64,000 nt of DNA from Liolophura sinensis (lineage: Eukaryota; Mollusca; Polyplacophora; Chitonida; Chitonidae): the NCBI RefSeq assembly GCF_032854445.1, contig NC_088305.1, forward strand, positions 20,509,717 through 20,573,716. The letters are read 5' to 3'. Every line of letters starts with the position of its first letter. Within the stretch, counting starts at the first letter, position 1. The position numbers and the translations under genes are program-made. Shown one piece after another: positions 46,735 through 58,576 of the stretch. Under the pieces are notes generated by a model that was not told where the DNA came from, made no database searches, and worked only from the letters and a program-made list of their open reading frames with translations.

Positions 46735-47150
46735 ATTCACTTAATGACTGGCCTGGGTGGAAGACGACATAAAATCTGTACGAAATCTGTTACAGCCATT
46801 TTGCTAATTTGAACTTGTCTCCTTTTATCGCTGATCTTTTGTAGCAAGTAATTGAAGGGTATTCCCTGGAGTTTAGCTGCAGGTTTAGCCGGATCATGAA
46901 GAAATAGGAGTTAAATCCACTAAAGCGGATAAGTGGTTGAAAATGGTCGCTGTACATTATTGGATTAATACTTGAAGTGTTTTCAGTGAGAAACAAGGCA
47001 GAGAATGCTCATGGTATTGATGTACAGTTGACAGCCGAGGCGTTTTTGTCTGGAAACGGTGACTAAGATGATTGAAAATCGGGCGTACAGACTCACAATC
47101 TGCAGTCTGCTTCTCGCCAACAGCGGAAATGTTTATATATTAACCTGAAT
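46735..47150. repeat. Dispersed repeat Y, member 1 (copy B)
   Basis: Counterpart of 10,175-10,590. Confidence 0.65.
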
Positions 47151-47619
47151 ACATGTGGATTACAGAATCAAGACCAGGGCCCTTGAGGGCAAGTGTAGAT
47201 TTCTGTGGATTTCCATGGCCTAAGTGTGCTAAGGGCGTCAAATATACCCCGTCTTTGTCCAATCCCAGAAGTTTATCCCAGGTTTTAGTATTAAGCCCAC
47301 TGAGGGACCCTAACAGTAGTAAATCCCTCCGTGAAGACATATTTCACCAAACCAGTTGTTAACAAGTGTCTACAATTTGACCCCGGCTTGCTGTGTATGA
47401 AAATCGACTTGCACTTAAATATGCCAATAAAAAGAATATGGACTTTACGGTTCTTCACCTATAGACCAGTTGCAGTTGGTAACTTTGTGGACTTCGTTCT
47501 CGTATTAAGCAACGATTGGAGAAAATAGACACGTGAGTTTCACATCTAAAAAAATTAGTGCACCGTATTACTTTTGGAACCATCAATATTTATTGATTTG
47601 TTAATTTCTGTTGCTTAAC

Positions 47620-47965
47620 GCAATACTCAAGAAGTTTTCGGTGGCGGTAGCTCCAGAGTCAGTCCTGGGTCGGATCACACCTAAGGCCTTACAAGAGGAA
47701 GTTGTGGCTTCCTCGCTTGGCAATCACCATTAAGGGGATAATGCAACGACTGGTCGACCCGTCTCAGTATAATGGCTCTGGTGGGGTAGCTTACTTGCCT
47801 TTAATAATTCGTCTCCTTGGACAGGCATTATATAAAATAATGGTGGAAATTTGTCCTGCAACAAGGAGGCACATTACACGTACATGAACTCTAAGGATTC
47901 CTTCGTCGTCATATGACTGAAAAATTGTTGAGTATGACGTTAAACCCCAAGCACTAACTCACTCG
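47620..47965 (+). mobile_element. SINE-2 copy, forward, copy B
   Basis: Counterpart of 11,060-11,402. Confidence 0.8.
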
Positions 47966-48530
47966 GCCGATCGTTGGTCAAGGCATGGTTGACCTCAAAT
48001 ATATGCCTCATTGCCGACATTAACTAAATTTTAAGCGCACAATATATTCTTAATGTCAGATAAGAGTAAATGTCAGTTTAATTGAAACTGGTTAAAACTG
48101 AATTCTACTCCTGCTTAACATCGTTAACATTTGAGAAACAAAAGCAGATGAGTGGTTAATATCAGTTGACAGTGACTTCAATACTTTATTTTATCTTTGG
48201 AATTTCTAGAAGCGCATAATCACAAGTCTGAACTGAAAACAGAACTTTCTCGGATAGCGCATGTTGACGTCCCACAAAGTTAGTTTTATTTTACAGATTA
48301 AGAATATTTTACCTTTACCTGCGACAGTAAGCTATACCTAGACAAGGTACCAGTTCGCACTATGACGACACTGGTGAATCGTCGGTTTCCCCATCCATAC
48401 TTTCCACACAGATTCGTCCGTCCGTTTTAAAGTCCTGCCAGGCGACCAATCACTTTTCTCAAATGTCAACCTGAAGATAACGTTGTACTAGTAATTCCGC
48501 AAAAACGGAACTGTGCTGAGAACTGTGGAC

Positions 48531-48699
48531 AAAATCATGGCCGAGACCCCAGCGTGTGCGTTTAATTATTTATGAAGAGCCTTTACCATAACGTCAAAAC
48601 TCTTGGAATCTTGGAATTTTTGGAATCTCTACACACGACACCATGCATAAAGCCTTCCATTTGTCGCCAGATTCATCAAATTTTAGCGGAGATTTGAAC
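48531..48699. repeat. 169-bp segment present only in copy B
   Basis: Copy A joins GGAC directly to TCGG at 11,964/11,965, whereas copy B has these 169 bp between them. The part from about 48,635 onwards matches 61,990-62,075 (CTCTACACACG, GACGCCAGATTC-like, AGCGGAG), and that match runs past the junction, which favours a deletion in A over an insertion in B. Confidence 0.75.
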
Positions 48700-48820
48700 T
48701 CGGGAAATGACGCAATTATATGAAGTACATATTTCGTATCTCGTGGAAACAAAAGAATTTCATGAAACAGGATCCCTATAAATAATATTAATTATAATAA
48801 TAAATAAATAATATTATTCA

Positions 48821-49233
48821 GTGAGTGAGTGAGTGAGTGAGTGAGTGCTTGGGGTTCAATGTCATTCTTAACAATTTTCCAGTCATATGACAACGAAGGG
48901 GTCTTGTAAGACTGCGTGTAATGTGCCTCCTTGTTGCAGGACGGATTTCCACCGGGTTTTTACCTTGTGCTGCTTCACTAAAACGACTTACCGGAGGCAA
49001 GTAAGCGGCCCCGCCCAAGCCATTAATCTGATATGGGCCAAACAGTAGTTACGCTACCATTATACTGATATAACGTGTCAACCAATCGTTGCACTATATC
49101 CCCTTCATGCTGAATGCCAAGCGAGGAAGTCACAGCTTCCTCTTTTAAGGTCTTAGGTGTGACCTGAGCCAGGAATGACACTGGATCTACCGCCTCCCTA
49201 AGAGGACGCTCTACCAACTGTGATATCGGGTCC
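48821..49233 (-). mobile_element. SINE-2 copy, reverse, copy B
   Basis: Counterpart of 12,086-12,496 with the same (ACTC)n tail. Confidence 0.75.
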
Positions 49234-49859
49234 AAAAAATACTGAGGACACACTTGTAATCGTTTGTAGTTTCGTAAAAGGCTATACTATAGCATGATCA
49301 GTGTAATACGTAACCGTATTCTGACTGCTTTATGTTTTTTCACGAGGTTATCTGGTTTAAGGCAAAATAAATAAATAAGTCGGTGGAATATTTGACTCTA
49401 AACAATACGGTATCTATTATTCAAAGAGTCAGTTCACTCAAATTTGACAAATATGCAAAAAAAAAACGTGATGCAATGGAATAAAAATGAAGATTGAAAA
49501 GACTTTTATTTCCTGTCGATTTTTTGTGCTAGTAAACTTCATTATGTATTTATTTGTTTCATTAACTCATTCCTCCAAATTTGTCACTTATAAGTCGATA
49601 GATAAGATTATGGGTGAGGGGAATCCCTAGTACTCACGGAATAAAATGAAAGAAATAAAGCAAGAAAAACAACAACAACTACAAATAAAACACAGAAAGA
49701 AAAGAAAAAAAAAGATCGAACAAACAAACAAAAACAGTCAGACGAGCAACATCCTGATCTAGGCCCTATAGAGCCAGATTTATGGTATGGCTGGGAAATT
49801 GTCGGAGTGGCGTTCATTCATAATCATTCATTCATCCATTACAATTTTTGGCGCGCTAT

Positions 49860-50370
49860 CTTCATGTGTTATTTACTTAACGAGTGGCCTCAGTGCAAGA
49901 CGACATGAATTCCTATCCTGTGGATGTCGTACCTGTTACTAATTTGAGCTTGTTCCGTTTTATCGCTGATACCTTTTTTTCTGGCTGTCCCCCATTTTCA
50001 CTTATCGCTGTTTGTTTGCAACGCATGCAATTGACGATACGTAATAACACATTAAGAAATGAAAGTTAAAACAACTTAAGTGGGGAATGATGGAAGTAGT
50101 TTGATTAAACCGTTGTTCATTATCAGATTATTATGTAAAGTTCATTCAGTGAGAAACAACGCAAAGAATAATGATCAGGGCTTCGAGTGACAGTTTCACA
50201 AAGCTACACCTGCAATGTCAGATTTTTATTCTAAGGGTCTTAAATCTGACTTTGTACATACAGGGCCTTTTTCGGGTGAAAATGGGGGCTTAGGCGAATG
50301 ACGACAGACTCACAATCTGCGATCTGTGTTTTGACAACAGCGGAAGTGATTAAATATTAATAATCAGAAA
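49860..50370. repeat. Dispersed repeat Y, member 2 (copy B)
   Basis: Counterpart of 13,110-13,640. Confidence 0.65.
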
Positions 50371-51168
50371 TCATTGAGATGCTATGAATTTGTAAGCGTT
50401 CATCTGTTGCAGTAAAATCTCTATAAACGTGCAAAGCCTGTTTCCATGGTGACTACGTACAGTTATGTTGTACAGCAAGTTGGTTTAATAATTAATCCTT
50501 TGGAGAGGTGCGTTTTCTGTAGATTTCTTGTCATTTATACGAATCTTTTCCTAGTAACTGTCATTCGTCACAGTAACTTCATTAATATCGACATACACGC
50601 AAGCAACTGAGTCCTGACGTTTCTCCAGAGACTTGTGATGTGGAAAGTGTGATCAGCGGGTAAGCTTGACACACGCTTGCTTTCACGTCAGAAACCAGAC
50701 GAAAAATGACAGTTATTTAACCATGCTGCTAGACAGTTTAAGCAAACGTGTTTTATTTTCCACACGATTCCTCTCTCAGGCCTTTACTCATATTTACTGG
50801 TTAGCATTTCAACTCCATGTACTGCATAAAGCCTGCGGGTTAAATGCATAGGAATATAACAGCTCCATGCTCTATTATGATAAATAGATTTAAATCCACA
50901 CTGTTCAACGTAATATGCTGTATTAACTGTTTTATAAGCTTACTGGGTATTCTGAATGCGACGTTAAACACCCACCAGTCTTTCAATCAATCATTCAGTC
51001 AGTCAATATCTCTAATGACAGTGTGGATAAATTCCTTATTTTAAACGCTCTACATAGCAGTTATCAATAACCCGTTTCAGGAAGTGCACGTAACGTTACG
51101 AGCCCTTAACTTGCATGGTGACTAGTACAGTAGGTATTGCGTCGCCATGGTAGTAACGCGAACGTAGA

Positions 51169-51519
51169 GTTAAGTGAGCTTTGTGAAACGGGACCTTTAA
51201 AGTTCTTACCGAGCAATTGATTTTACACTAGAATCCTTTTCCCCTGGGTGGTATGCCGTCCCTGTCGTTTACACAGAAACTAAGCAATAACTGCATACCG
51301 GGCTTGTTGTTCCAGACAATTTATAGCCACATTATAGCTTGTCTTGTCCCTAACGGTTAAGGCAATTGCGTCTGTGAGTGTTTTGGGTCGTAAAAGAAGA
51401 AAGTATTACAAAGTATCCCGCACATGAGTTAGATACATATCAAAAGCAAAGGAAGAAAACAATACGGGTACATGTATCTGTGAACCAAAGAAGTTGATAA
51501 GGATCTAGAGACATGGTAT
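51169..51519. other. Sequence right of copy B, no feature
   Basis: Unrelated to the DNA right of copy A. No gene or repeat seen. Confidence 0.5.
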
Positions 51520-52078
51520 CATCAACGAACGCCTATAGACGATGCGATCATCGTCAACGAACGCTTTTAGATCATTAGAGAAAGCCTTTAGATGTGGACA
51601 TGCCATCATCGACCAACACCATCAGATGTGGTCATGCCATTATCACCAAGAAACGCCTTTAGATGTGGACATGGCGTTATCAACCAAAAGCCTTTAGATG
51701 AGGACATGCCATCATCATCAGCGAACGCCTTAAGATGTTGACATGGCATCATCATAATTAACGAACGCCTTTAGATGTGGACTTGACATCATCATCATCA
51801 GTGAACGCCTTTAGATGTGGACATGTCATCCTGATCAATGAACACCTTTAGATGTGGACTTTTCAATCATCAACGAACGCCTTTAGATGTAGTCATGCCA
51901 TCGTTATCACTGAACGCCTTTAGATGTGGTCATGCCATCGTCATCATCGAACGCCTTTAGATGGGGACCTGCCATCATCATCAGTGAACGTCTTTAGATG
52001 TGGGCATGCCGTCATAATCAACGAACACTTTTAGATGTGGACACGTAATCCTGATCAACGGACGCCTGTAGATTAGAC
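51520..52078. repeat. 34-40-bp minisatellite (about 15 units)
   Basis: Unit GAACGCCTTTAGATGTGGAC followed by ATGCCATCATCATCA with variable CAT/ATC repeats that change unit length. Fairly diverged, so older than the neighbouring 46-bp array. Confidence 0.9.
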
Positions 52079-52079
52079 C

Positions 52080-52600
52080 GTAGCCTCTTGACTGGCTGGG
52101 AACATGATTGTGAGAATACTGTAGCCACTGTGCTTGACTGGTTGGGAACATGATTGTGAGAAGACCGTAGCCACTGTGCTTGACTGGCTGGGAACATGAT
52201 TGTGAGAATACCGTAGCCACTGTGCTTGACTGGCTGGGGACATGATTGTGAGAATACTGTAGCCACTGTGCTTGGCTGGCTGGGAACATGATTGTGAGAA
52301 TACTGTAGCCACTGTGTTTGACTGGCTGGGAACATGATTGTGAGAATACTGTAGCCACTGTGCTTGACTGGCTGGGAACATGATTGTGAGAATACTGTAG
52401 CCACTGTGCTTGACTGGCTGGGAACATGATTGTGAGAATACTGTAGCCACTGTGCTTGACTGGCTGGGAACACGATTGTGAGAAGACCGTAGCCACTGTG
52501 CTTGACTGGCTGGGGACATGGTAGTTAGAAGACCGTAGCCTCTGTGCTTGGCTGGCTGGGAACATGGTAGTGAGAATACTGTAGCCACTTCCTCTGAACC
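52080..52600. repeat. 46-bp minisatellite (11 units)
   Basis: Unit TGACTGGCTGGGAACATGAT plus TGTGAGAATACTGTAGCCAC and TGTGCT. Units are highly similar. Because 46 is not a multiple of 3 and the reverse strand of the unit lacks stops in any phase, all three reverse frames stay open across the array (up to 207 codons). The array abuts a different minisatellite on its left. Confidence 0.95.
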
Positions 52601-52700
52601 ACAACTATGCAGTCAAGTTTTTAAAAACGAATAAAAGAATACAGCGTTTGAAGCGATTACTTTTTGACAAGCTGACTCATAAGCCACGGCCGTTCACTGG

Positions 52701-52802
52701 CTATTTATTTGTTTATTTATTTATTTGCTTGGTGTTTTACGCCGTACACAAGAATATTTCACTTATACAAGGGTGGCCAGCATAAGGAAACGGGGCAGAT
52801 TC
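52701..52802 (-). mobile_element. SINE-1 fragment, reverse
   Basis: (TTTA)n tail, CGCCGTACACAAGAATATTT and GTGGCCAGCATAAGGAAACG. It has lost the rest of the core. Confidence 0.8.
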
Positions 52803-53287
52803 CGCACTGGTTAAATGAAGTCGATGGTTAAATATAATCCTTTTGTCCAATGAGACTGGCCTTGTGAATTGTAAAATAAATCTCCTTATTTGGTGGCTCG
52901 TCCGTCACGTGAAATGTCTGTAACATGTGCCAGCTACGATGACACTCTGAATAAAACCTTTATTGCTTTGATAGAATCCTGGTTAAGTTTTTTTTGCTGT
53001 GGATCATTACCTGAATAAGTGATATGACAAATATTTGTTTGTTTGCCCGAGGCTGTATGATATTTGAAAAAAATTTTGTTGAAGTATAACGCCGTCTGTT
53101 GATCATTTTAACTGATCACCAGATAGGTTTAATTCGTGCCTGGGCTACTTCAGAGGCGGCAGCACTTTGGCGCCATGCCACAAGGGGATCTCTCTGTTGA
53201 GTTATATTTCGATCCACAAAGGAATGTTTGATACGCATACATAAGCTGCCGTCGTCCTTCCCTCTAGCTCCCCCCCCCTCCCTTCCC
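52803..53287. other. No feature recognised
   Basis: A C/CT-rich run lies at about 53,270-53,290. No gene. Confidence 0.5.
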
Positions 53288-53343
53288 CTACTTCCTTCCT
53301 CTCCAGTCGTACGTGGGGAAGGTCTGTCAGCAATCTTGGGTTT
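53288..53343 (+). mobile_element. Possible SINE-1 internal fragment
   Basis: CTTCCTCTCCAGTCGTACGT then GGGGAAGGTCTGTCAGCAA matches the middle of SINE-1. Head and tail are absent. Confidence 0.5.
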
Positions 53344-55319
53344 TCAAAAATTTCGAAAATAAAGCATAGTTTCTAATGTCTACTAATTAGGAGATAATAT
53401 GAACATCTGGCACGGTATTACTTGATACAAGCTGAAAGATTAGAACTAAATGAAATCAAAAGAGCTTTCTAGTTTTGCTTGGGCTGATAATCAATCGTAT
53501 GAAATAGGCTTAAAAAGAGAGCTCTAACTAAGCACATAACTCCGTTATGACCATTTAACAGTGCTTAACTAACAGCTTAAGTCTTTAAACGGCATTTAGA
53601 CTTCTGCGCTATACAAAAGTAGAATTGAAAACGAGCAAAACTATCAGGAAACTGCATGACACATCTTACTTCTTGCTTATATACTTCAAAAATGTTTGTA
53701 TTTCTAAACATTGAGCCAAGCCTATGTTAACATTACCAGCTGTTCGGTTTTTTTTTCTAACCCCGAAACAATGGGTCCATGGACATTGAAGTTAGTCTGA
53801 TGAATGGCACTGGAAAAATACAGATTGGACAAAATTTTACAAAATCGGCAATAAATCCCCAGGTCATGAACCTTTTCAGACGATTAACTCTTAAAGCATT
53901 CAGCTATAAACCGTTACTATAGATACCATGGTACGGGTTTTTCTCCATTATCAGCAATTTTTAATCATGTCTCTTGCCAAAACGGACAACGTCACTGAAA
54001 TTGTGAGTTTTTCTTTAGTCATTTTATGTCACTTTAATAGTCTATATTTCCAGGCGCAAAACCTTCTGTAAATTGTAAATTTAGGCTTTCGTATGTCAAG
54101 TGTCAACTACAACGGTCATTCCGATCCAGTAATCGCCAGACTAATTCCCAAATCAACGTTCAACACAAATTGCCGAACAACTTAGAAAGTATATAAGGTA
54201 AGAAATGAGGACAGTCTTTGATAAAAAAAAAAGAGGTGGTCCACAATTTTTCAAGATGCCGGGAAGATCTAAAGAATGTATAAATATGCGCGTAAATTTA
54301 AGTTTAAAAGTGAGTAAGTTGGCGATACACGATTTGAGATGCCTTTCAGCATATAAATATGTTGTAATAAAGATAATAAAATAATACAATAAACACTTTT
54401 TTCATTGTTATTTTGTGGATTATTTATTACGGAATAAACAGTGTGTACTATTTTTCGATCGTGTATAAAGTGGCCCGTTCATGGAATTGCTGTCAATCTC
54501 TGAGACTAGGACATGCGCTTTGATTTCCGCTGTTTCTACCCACAATCCTTTGCGCACTGCGTGCAATGCAAGAGAACGACAGTTGAACCAGTCAGTGTCT
54601 ATAGATCAGTAAAACCCTTGGGTGCTGAAGATAACCAACACCACAGCTCCAACTTGTCATGTGAGCTGTACTGACATTTATGTACACCATGCCTGATAAC
54701 TGAATAAAAGCTCGTCAGACAATTTCTTTTCCTATACACCACGGCAAACCTTATGAAAAAGCAGTCAATATATTCCCAGAATTTCCAAGAAGATTTTGTT
54801 GTAATTTGACTCTTGAAATGTCAGCTCATCATAGTGCAAACGCTGGGAATCTGCCTCCATCCTAGAAAGAGAAAGGTTTAATATCGCCAATACTCATTTA
54901 ACATTCAACAATGTGTCAAAACTTGGCGCCAGTCTTATTACCAAAATCAGACATTTTCATGACCAAAATCATGAAGAAGGGCAAGATGACTTGCTTTAGG
55001 CACTTGATCATATTACAGGCTTTTTTTAGTACGTCATATGTATTACACTTCAGGTAAGAAAAACGCGACATGTTCACGTCAAATATTACATCATGTTCAA
55101 ATTAGACTACATGTTTCGGCCAATGATGGAATGTGGGGGAATGATCGAGGGGCTTGAACTGGTCGTCGAACATTATCAAATTAAAAAAAGAGAATGAGGC
55201 GTTTTCGCTGGGCATTTAACAAAGTTCCGTCACTCGAGTTGGGTTCATGTTCCAAGCGACCCAAGCTTGACGTTGTACAGATGTGTTTGTGGCGGGAAAC
55301 GGAGGCTTGTGGTCATAGT
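53344..55319. other. No gene recognised
   Basis: About 2 kb of AT-rich DNA with no supported gene, no tandem array and no SINE. A 78-codon reverse frame at 54,153-54,389 is low-complexity hydrophobic and not convincing. Confidence 0.5.
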
Positions 55320-55530
55320 AAATAGCTTATAAAAACTCATTATCTGCAACATCATTTCTGCGGAAATGACAGAACGTTAATATTAGCAAAACAGATAGCT
55401 GCTACAAATACGTGACAGTTTCTCTGTTATGGAGAAGAAAACTAGGAACGTACAAAAACCCGTTTCCGTGGTTCCTGACGTGTTTTTAAGAATAATTAAG
55501 AAGTTTTAATAATTAATCAAATTAATAATT
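55320..55530. repeat. Dispersed repeat Y, partial member
   Basis: Shares TTCTGCGGAAATGACAGAAC-like, ACCCGTTTCCGTGGTTCCTG-like and AGTTTTAATAATTAAT with 13,600-13,760. Confidence 0.45.
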
Positions 55531-55684
55531 AAAATAAAAGATTCCCTTACTGTCCTGCACACAATTTGGATTTTTTTTTTGTCATTCCTCGGGCTATAAC
55601 ATGGTCAATTGTTTCACGAATTAATAAAACATAGTTTTATGTAAACGGACTTTTCTTGTAAAAAGTAATGTTGGATAATACGAT

Positions 55685-55688
<4 letters not shown>

Positions 55689-55721
<33 letters not shown>
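55689..55721. repeat. (AG)n microsatellite
   Basis: Uninterrupted AG run of about 33 bp. Confidence 0.97.
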
Positions 55722-55724
<3 letters not shown>

Positions 55725-56178
55725 GAAACACCTCTACATGCCAGAGCTTATGCTAAGTAACGTTATCCGGGGATCCCGCTCTCTGCTGCCAAGATATTTT
55801 GTGCTGTGTACAAAATGCTTGTATATATATACTCTATCTGGCTGAAAGAGAAAATCACTGTAAATGCTTTAAAAATGCAAATGAAGAAGTCCTACAAAAA
55901 TATTGTGAAATGCAAATACTTGCTGTAGGCTTACGAAATTAACTTAGGATCATTTTTCCGTAGATACGTTTTAGCTGTAACTTCACATAAGTTGTGGATA
56001 ATAAAATGTATATCTCAGTTGTGCTTTGATTGCAACTATTCACATATCCAACGGGGCGATCTAATTCAACAATTGCGCGATGAATATACATCCCTAGCAC
56101 GGTGGTTACACGGAATCATGAAGCAGAGTGCCAGAGATTCTGGACGCTCTGTCCATAAGTGTGACGTCAACCCCTAAG
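55722..56178. other. No feature recognised
   Basis: No supported gene or repeat. Confidence 0.5.
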
Positions 56179-56260
56179 CATACATACATGCATACATACA
56201 TACATACATACATACATACATACATACATACATACATACATACATACATACATACATACA
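56179..56260. repeat. (CATA)n microsatellite
   Basis: About 20 tetranucleotide units with one ATGC interruption near 56,188. Open frames over it read only His/Thr/Tyr or Met/Tyr/Val/Cys repeats. Confidence 0.97.
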
Positions 56261-56640
56261 TTTTTGTATGTCACAGTTGTACCAACTGTAAATTCACAGC
56301 CAAAAGTGAACTGGGCATTACAGAAAGATGCACTATTGCCAAAACTTAATAAAATTTTACTGTAAAAACACAAATTTGTTATTACAACGCATTCAATATC
56401 CTGGCAAGTAAAACATTAAGATTTTCTAGAAATCTCGCCATATTTCAAAACAGGTTTATTCTTGCCTACCACGTACCATTGAGAATTGGAGCCAACACAT
56501 CTTCGAATTGGGCTGCATACCTGAACAAATGAGAAAATGGCTGCAAATTGGAACAGGTTGCGATTAGAAATACTCAATGGATTACATTCACATGACATAA
56601 AATTAAGATGAAGTTAAGCAATGTATAATTATCAAACTTG
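56261..56640. other. No feature recognised
   Basis: No supported gene or repeat. Confidence 0.5.
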
Positions 56641-56792
56641 GATTTGGGGGTGGAGACACTAGACAGAGCCCAGGGGAAACCAGCGACCATCTGAGGGCCT
56701 GACCTTCCCATGAATGACAGGAGAGGAAACCAGCATGGGCTGGACATGAACTCACAGGGATCACATAGGTGAGAGGCTCCGGGGTCATTTTG
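56641..56792 (-). mobile_element. SINE-1 fragment lacking the 3' end
   Basis: Core (AGAGCCCAGGGGAAACCAGC) and B-box area (CTGGACATGAACTCACAGGG) are present in reverse. The AAAT tail and the A-box end are missing. Confidence 0.8.
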
Positions 56793-56923
56793 CACCTATC
56801 AAAACATTACATCTCGATCATCTGTGTTTATTTCTATCATTGCATTAGTCTCTGTATAAAACAGGAAAATAACATTTTGCCCCGGTGTTCTTTGTCATGA
56901 ACAATATATTCTCAGGGTCAAAA

Positions 56924-57190
56924 CATATATATTTATTTGATTGGTGTTTTACGCCGTACTCAAGAATATTTCACTTATACGACGGCACCCAGCATTATGG
57001 TGAGAGGAAACCGGGCAGAGCCCGAGGGAAACCCACGACCATCCGGAGGCTGTTGCTGGACGTTCCCAAGTACGGCCGGAAAGGAAGCCAGCATGAGCTG
57101 GAGTTGAACTCACAGCGACCGGATTGGTGAGACGCTGCATGGGTCATTAGGCTACGCTAGCGCTCTAACCAACTGAGCCACGGAGGCCTC
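56924..57190 (-). mobile_element. SINE-1, full length with target-site duplication
   Basis: On the reverse strand: A box (TGGCTCAGTTGG), B box area (GAGTTCAACTCC), core and tail. Flanked by GGGTCAAAA at 56,915-56,923 and 57,191-57,199. The head reads GGCCTCCGTGGCTCAGTTGG, near the family consensus, suggesting a relatively young copy. Confidence 0.93.
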
Positions 57191-57199
57191 GGGTCAAAA

Positions 57200-57602
57200 T
57201 ATAAAGAACCAGCGAAAATCGGCCAATAAACCATCATCCGGCAAACAGATCTGTGGCCACGATTGTTCCACATCCGGTCACATCAGTCTGACAGCGACAG
57301 GATATTAAATCGACCTGATTGATGTGTTTAGACGTGTTGATGTGTTTACCCATAAAGATTAAACATCTTTCTAAATCTAGTTTTATTCAGCTCCCTATTA
57401 ATACATGACGAGTGTACTGACTGAACTTTGTGGTTGTGAAATGGTAATAATACTGAGTTTGGGTCCACGAAAAAACCTATAGTGACAAAAACTCTACTTT
57501 TCCCTATCAGGAGTTGTTGTAACTCACGGTAATAATACTGAGTTGGGTTCATGAAGAAAACATGATTTGCATGTTACAAAATTAGCAGTTGTTGATACAT
57601 TT
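57200..57602. other. No feature recognised
   Basis: AATACTGAGTTTGGGTCCA and AATACTGAGTTGGGTTCAT (about 57,449 and 57,533) form a loose local repeat. No gene. Confidence 0.5.
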
Positions 57603-57832
57603 TTTGTTTATCTGATTGGTGTTTTACGCCATAGTCAAGAATATTTCACGTATACGACGGCGGCCAGCATTATGGTGGGAGGAAACCGCAAGTTGCTGGC
57701 AGACCTTACCGGCTTACGGCCGAAAAGGAAGCCAGCATGAACTGGACTTGAACTCACAGGGACCACATTGGTGAGAGTCTACTGGGTCATTACGCTGCGC
57801 TAGCCCGCTAACCAACCGAGCCAGGGAGGCCA
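57603..57832 (-). mobile_element. SINE-1, near full length with internal deletion
   Basis: Has the 3' block, then GGTGGGAGGAAACCGCAAGT, where the GC-rich core (GGGCAGAGCCCGGGGG) expected here is deleted, then B-box area and a head ending CTAACCAACCGAGCC. No immediate target duplication identified. Confidence 0.88.
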
Positions 57833-58150
57833 CAGTTACAAATACAGGTATAATCTATATAAACCTACATGTATATTGGCCAAACTCCTGTCAGAAGTTT
57901 TTGAATTTGTTCCCTTCTTTTTCATGCCAATTTCTGTGAATCTGTTTAGCGTTAATAATTCATAAACTGGCTATTGTTTTCTTCGTAATCACTGCATGTG
58001 TACATCGGCAAAACATCAAGTATTTCTTGTGTGTTTTCCCAGCAGAGACCACGGTGTCCACTGTGCGTCATACTAAAACTGCGCAAAATTAACTTCCCAA
58101 TATTCAAAAGATGTCGCCGCTCCGCGCTATCAGGATTTTGACGTTGAAGT
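57833..58150. other. No feature recognised
   Basis: No supported gene or repeat. Confidence 0.5.
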
Positions 58151-58162
58151 TATACGAAAGGA

Positions 58163-58301
58163 GGTCTTTCAGCAGCCTGCGGATGGTCGTGGGTTTCCCC
58201 CGGGCTGTGCCCGGTTTCCACCCACCATAATGCTAGCCGCCGTCGTATAAGTGAAATGTTCTTGAATACGCAGTAAAACACCAGTCAAATAAATAAATAA
58301 A
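58163..58301 (+). mobile_element. SINE-1, 5'-truncated with 12-bp target-site duplication
   Basis: TATACGAAAGGA occurs at 58,151-58,162 and 58,302-58,313. The element starts at GGTCTTTCAGCAGCCTGCGG and ends in an (AAAT)n tail. The truncated 5' end with an intact duplication shows incomplete reverse transcription rather than later loss. Confidence 0.93.
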
Positions 58302-58313
58302 TATACGAAAGGA

Positions 58314-58576
58314 TCTAGTACAAATTTGTACAATCTGGTGACGGACGTCTGTTCCAAAGTACAATTACTCATCAGTCCGACAATGGATCTCAGGTGATGT
58401 CCGCATCTCATCGATTTTCCTTACAGGTTGATCGCACCTACCAAGACTACATACTGTCATGATATATGTTGCTTTGGCATTTGCAATATATTAACTTAGC
58501 CTGTGAACAAGGCCCTGAAAAATAATTTTAAAAATGTTTCAAAATTTCATAAGCAACTAGAAGTGCCTCTCATAAA
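58314..58576. other. No feature recognised
   Basis: No supported gene or repeat. Confidence 0.5.

Larger units (their letters stand above)
37592..51168. repeat. Large duplication, copy B
   Basis: Second copy of the block at 1-14,412. It carries the empty site for the copy A insertion (at 45,780) and 169 bp that copy A lacks (48,531-48,699). Homology to copy A ends near 51,168, after which unrelated sequence follows. The left limit given is only where copy A enters the window, so the duplication could extend further left. Confidence 0.95.

Noticed and set aside
51981-52604. 207-codon reverse frame
   Set aside because: By-product of the 46-bp minisatellite; other frames are equally open.
56128-56373. 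Frames of His/Thr/Tyr repeats and Met/Tyr/Val/Cys repeats
   Set aside because: Direct translation of the (CATA)n microsatellite.
57140-57190. Functional tRNA gene
   Set aside because: A and B boxes are present but the cloverleaf and acceptor stem do not form; it is the head of a SINE-1. Same for 20,344, 60,129 and 62,480-62,529.
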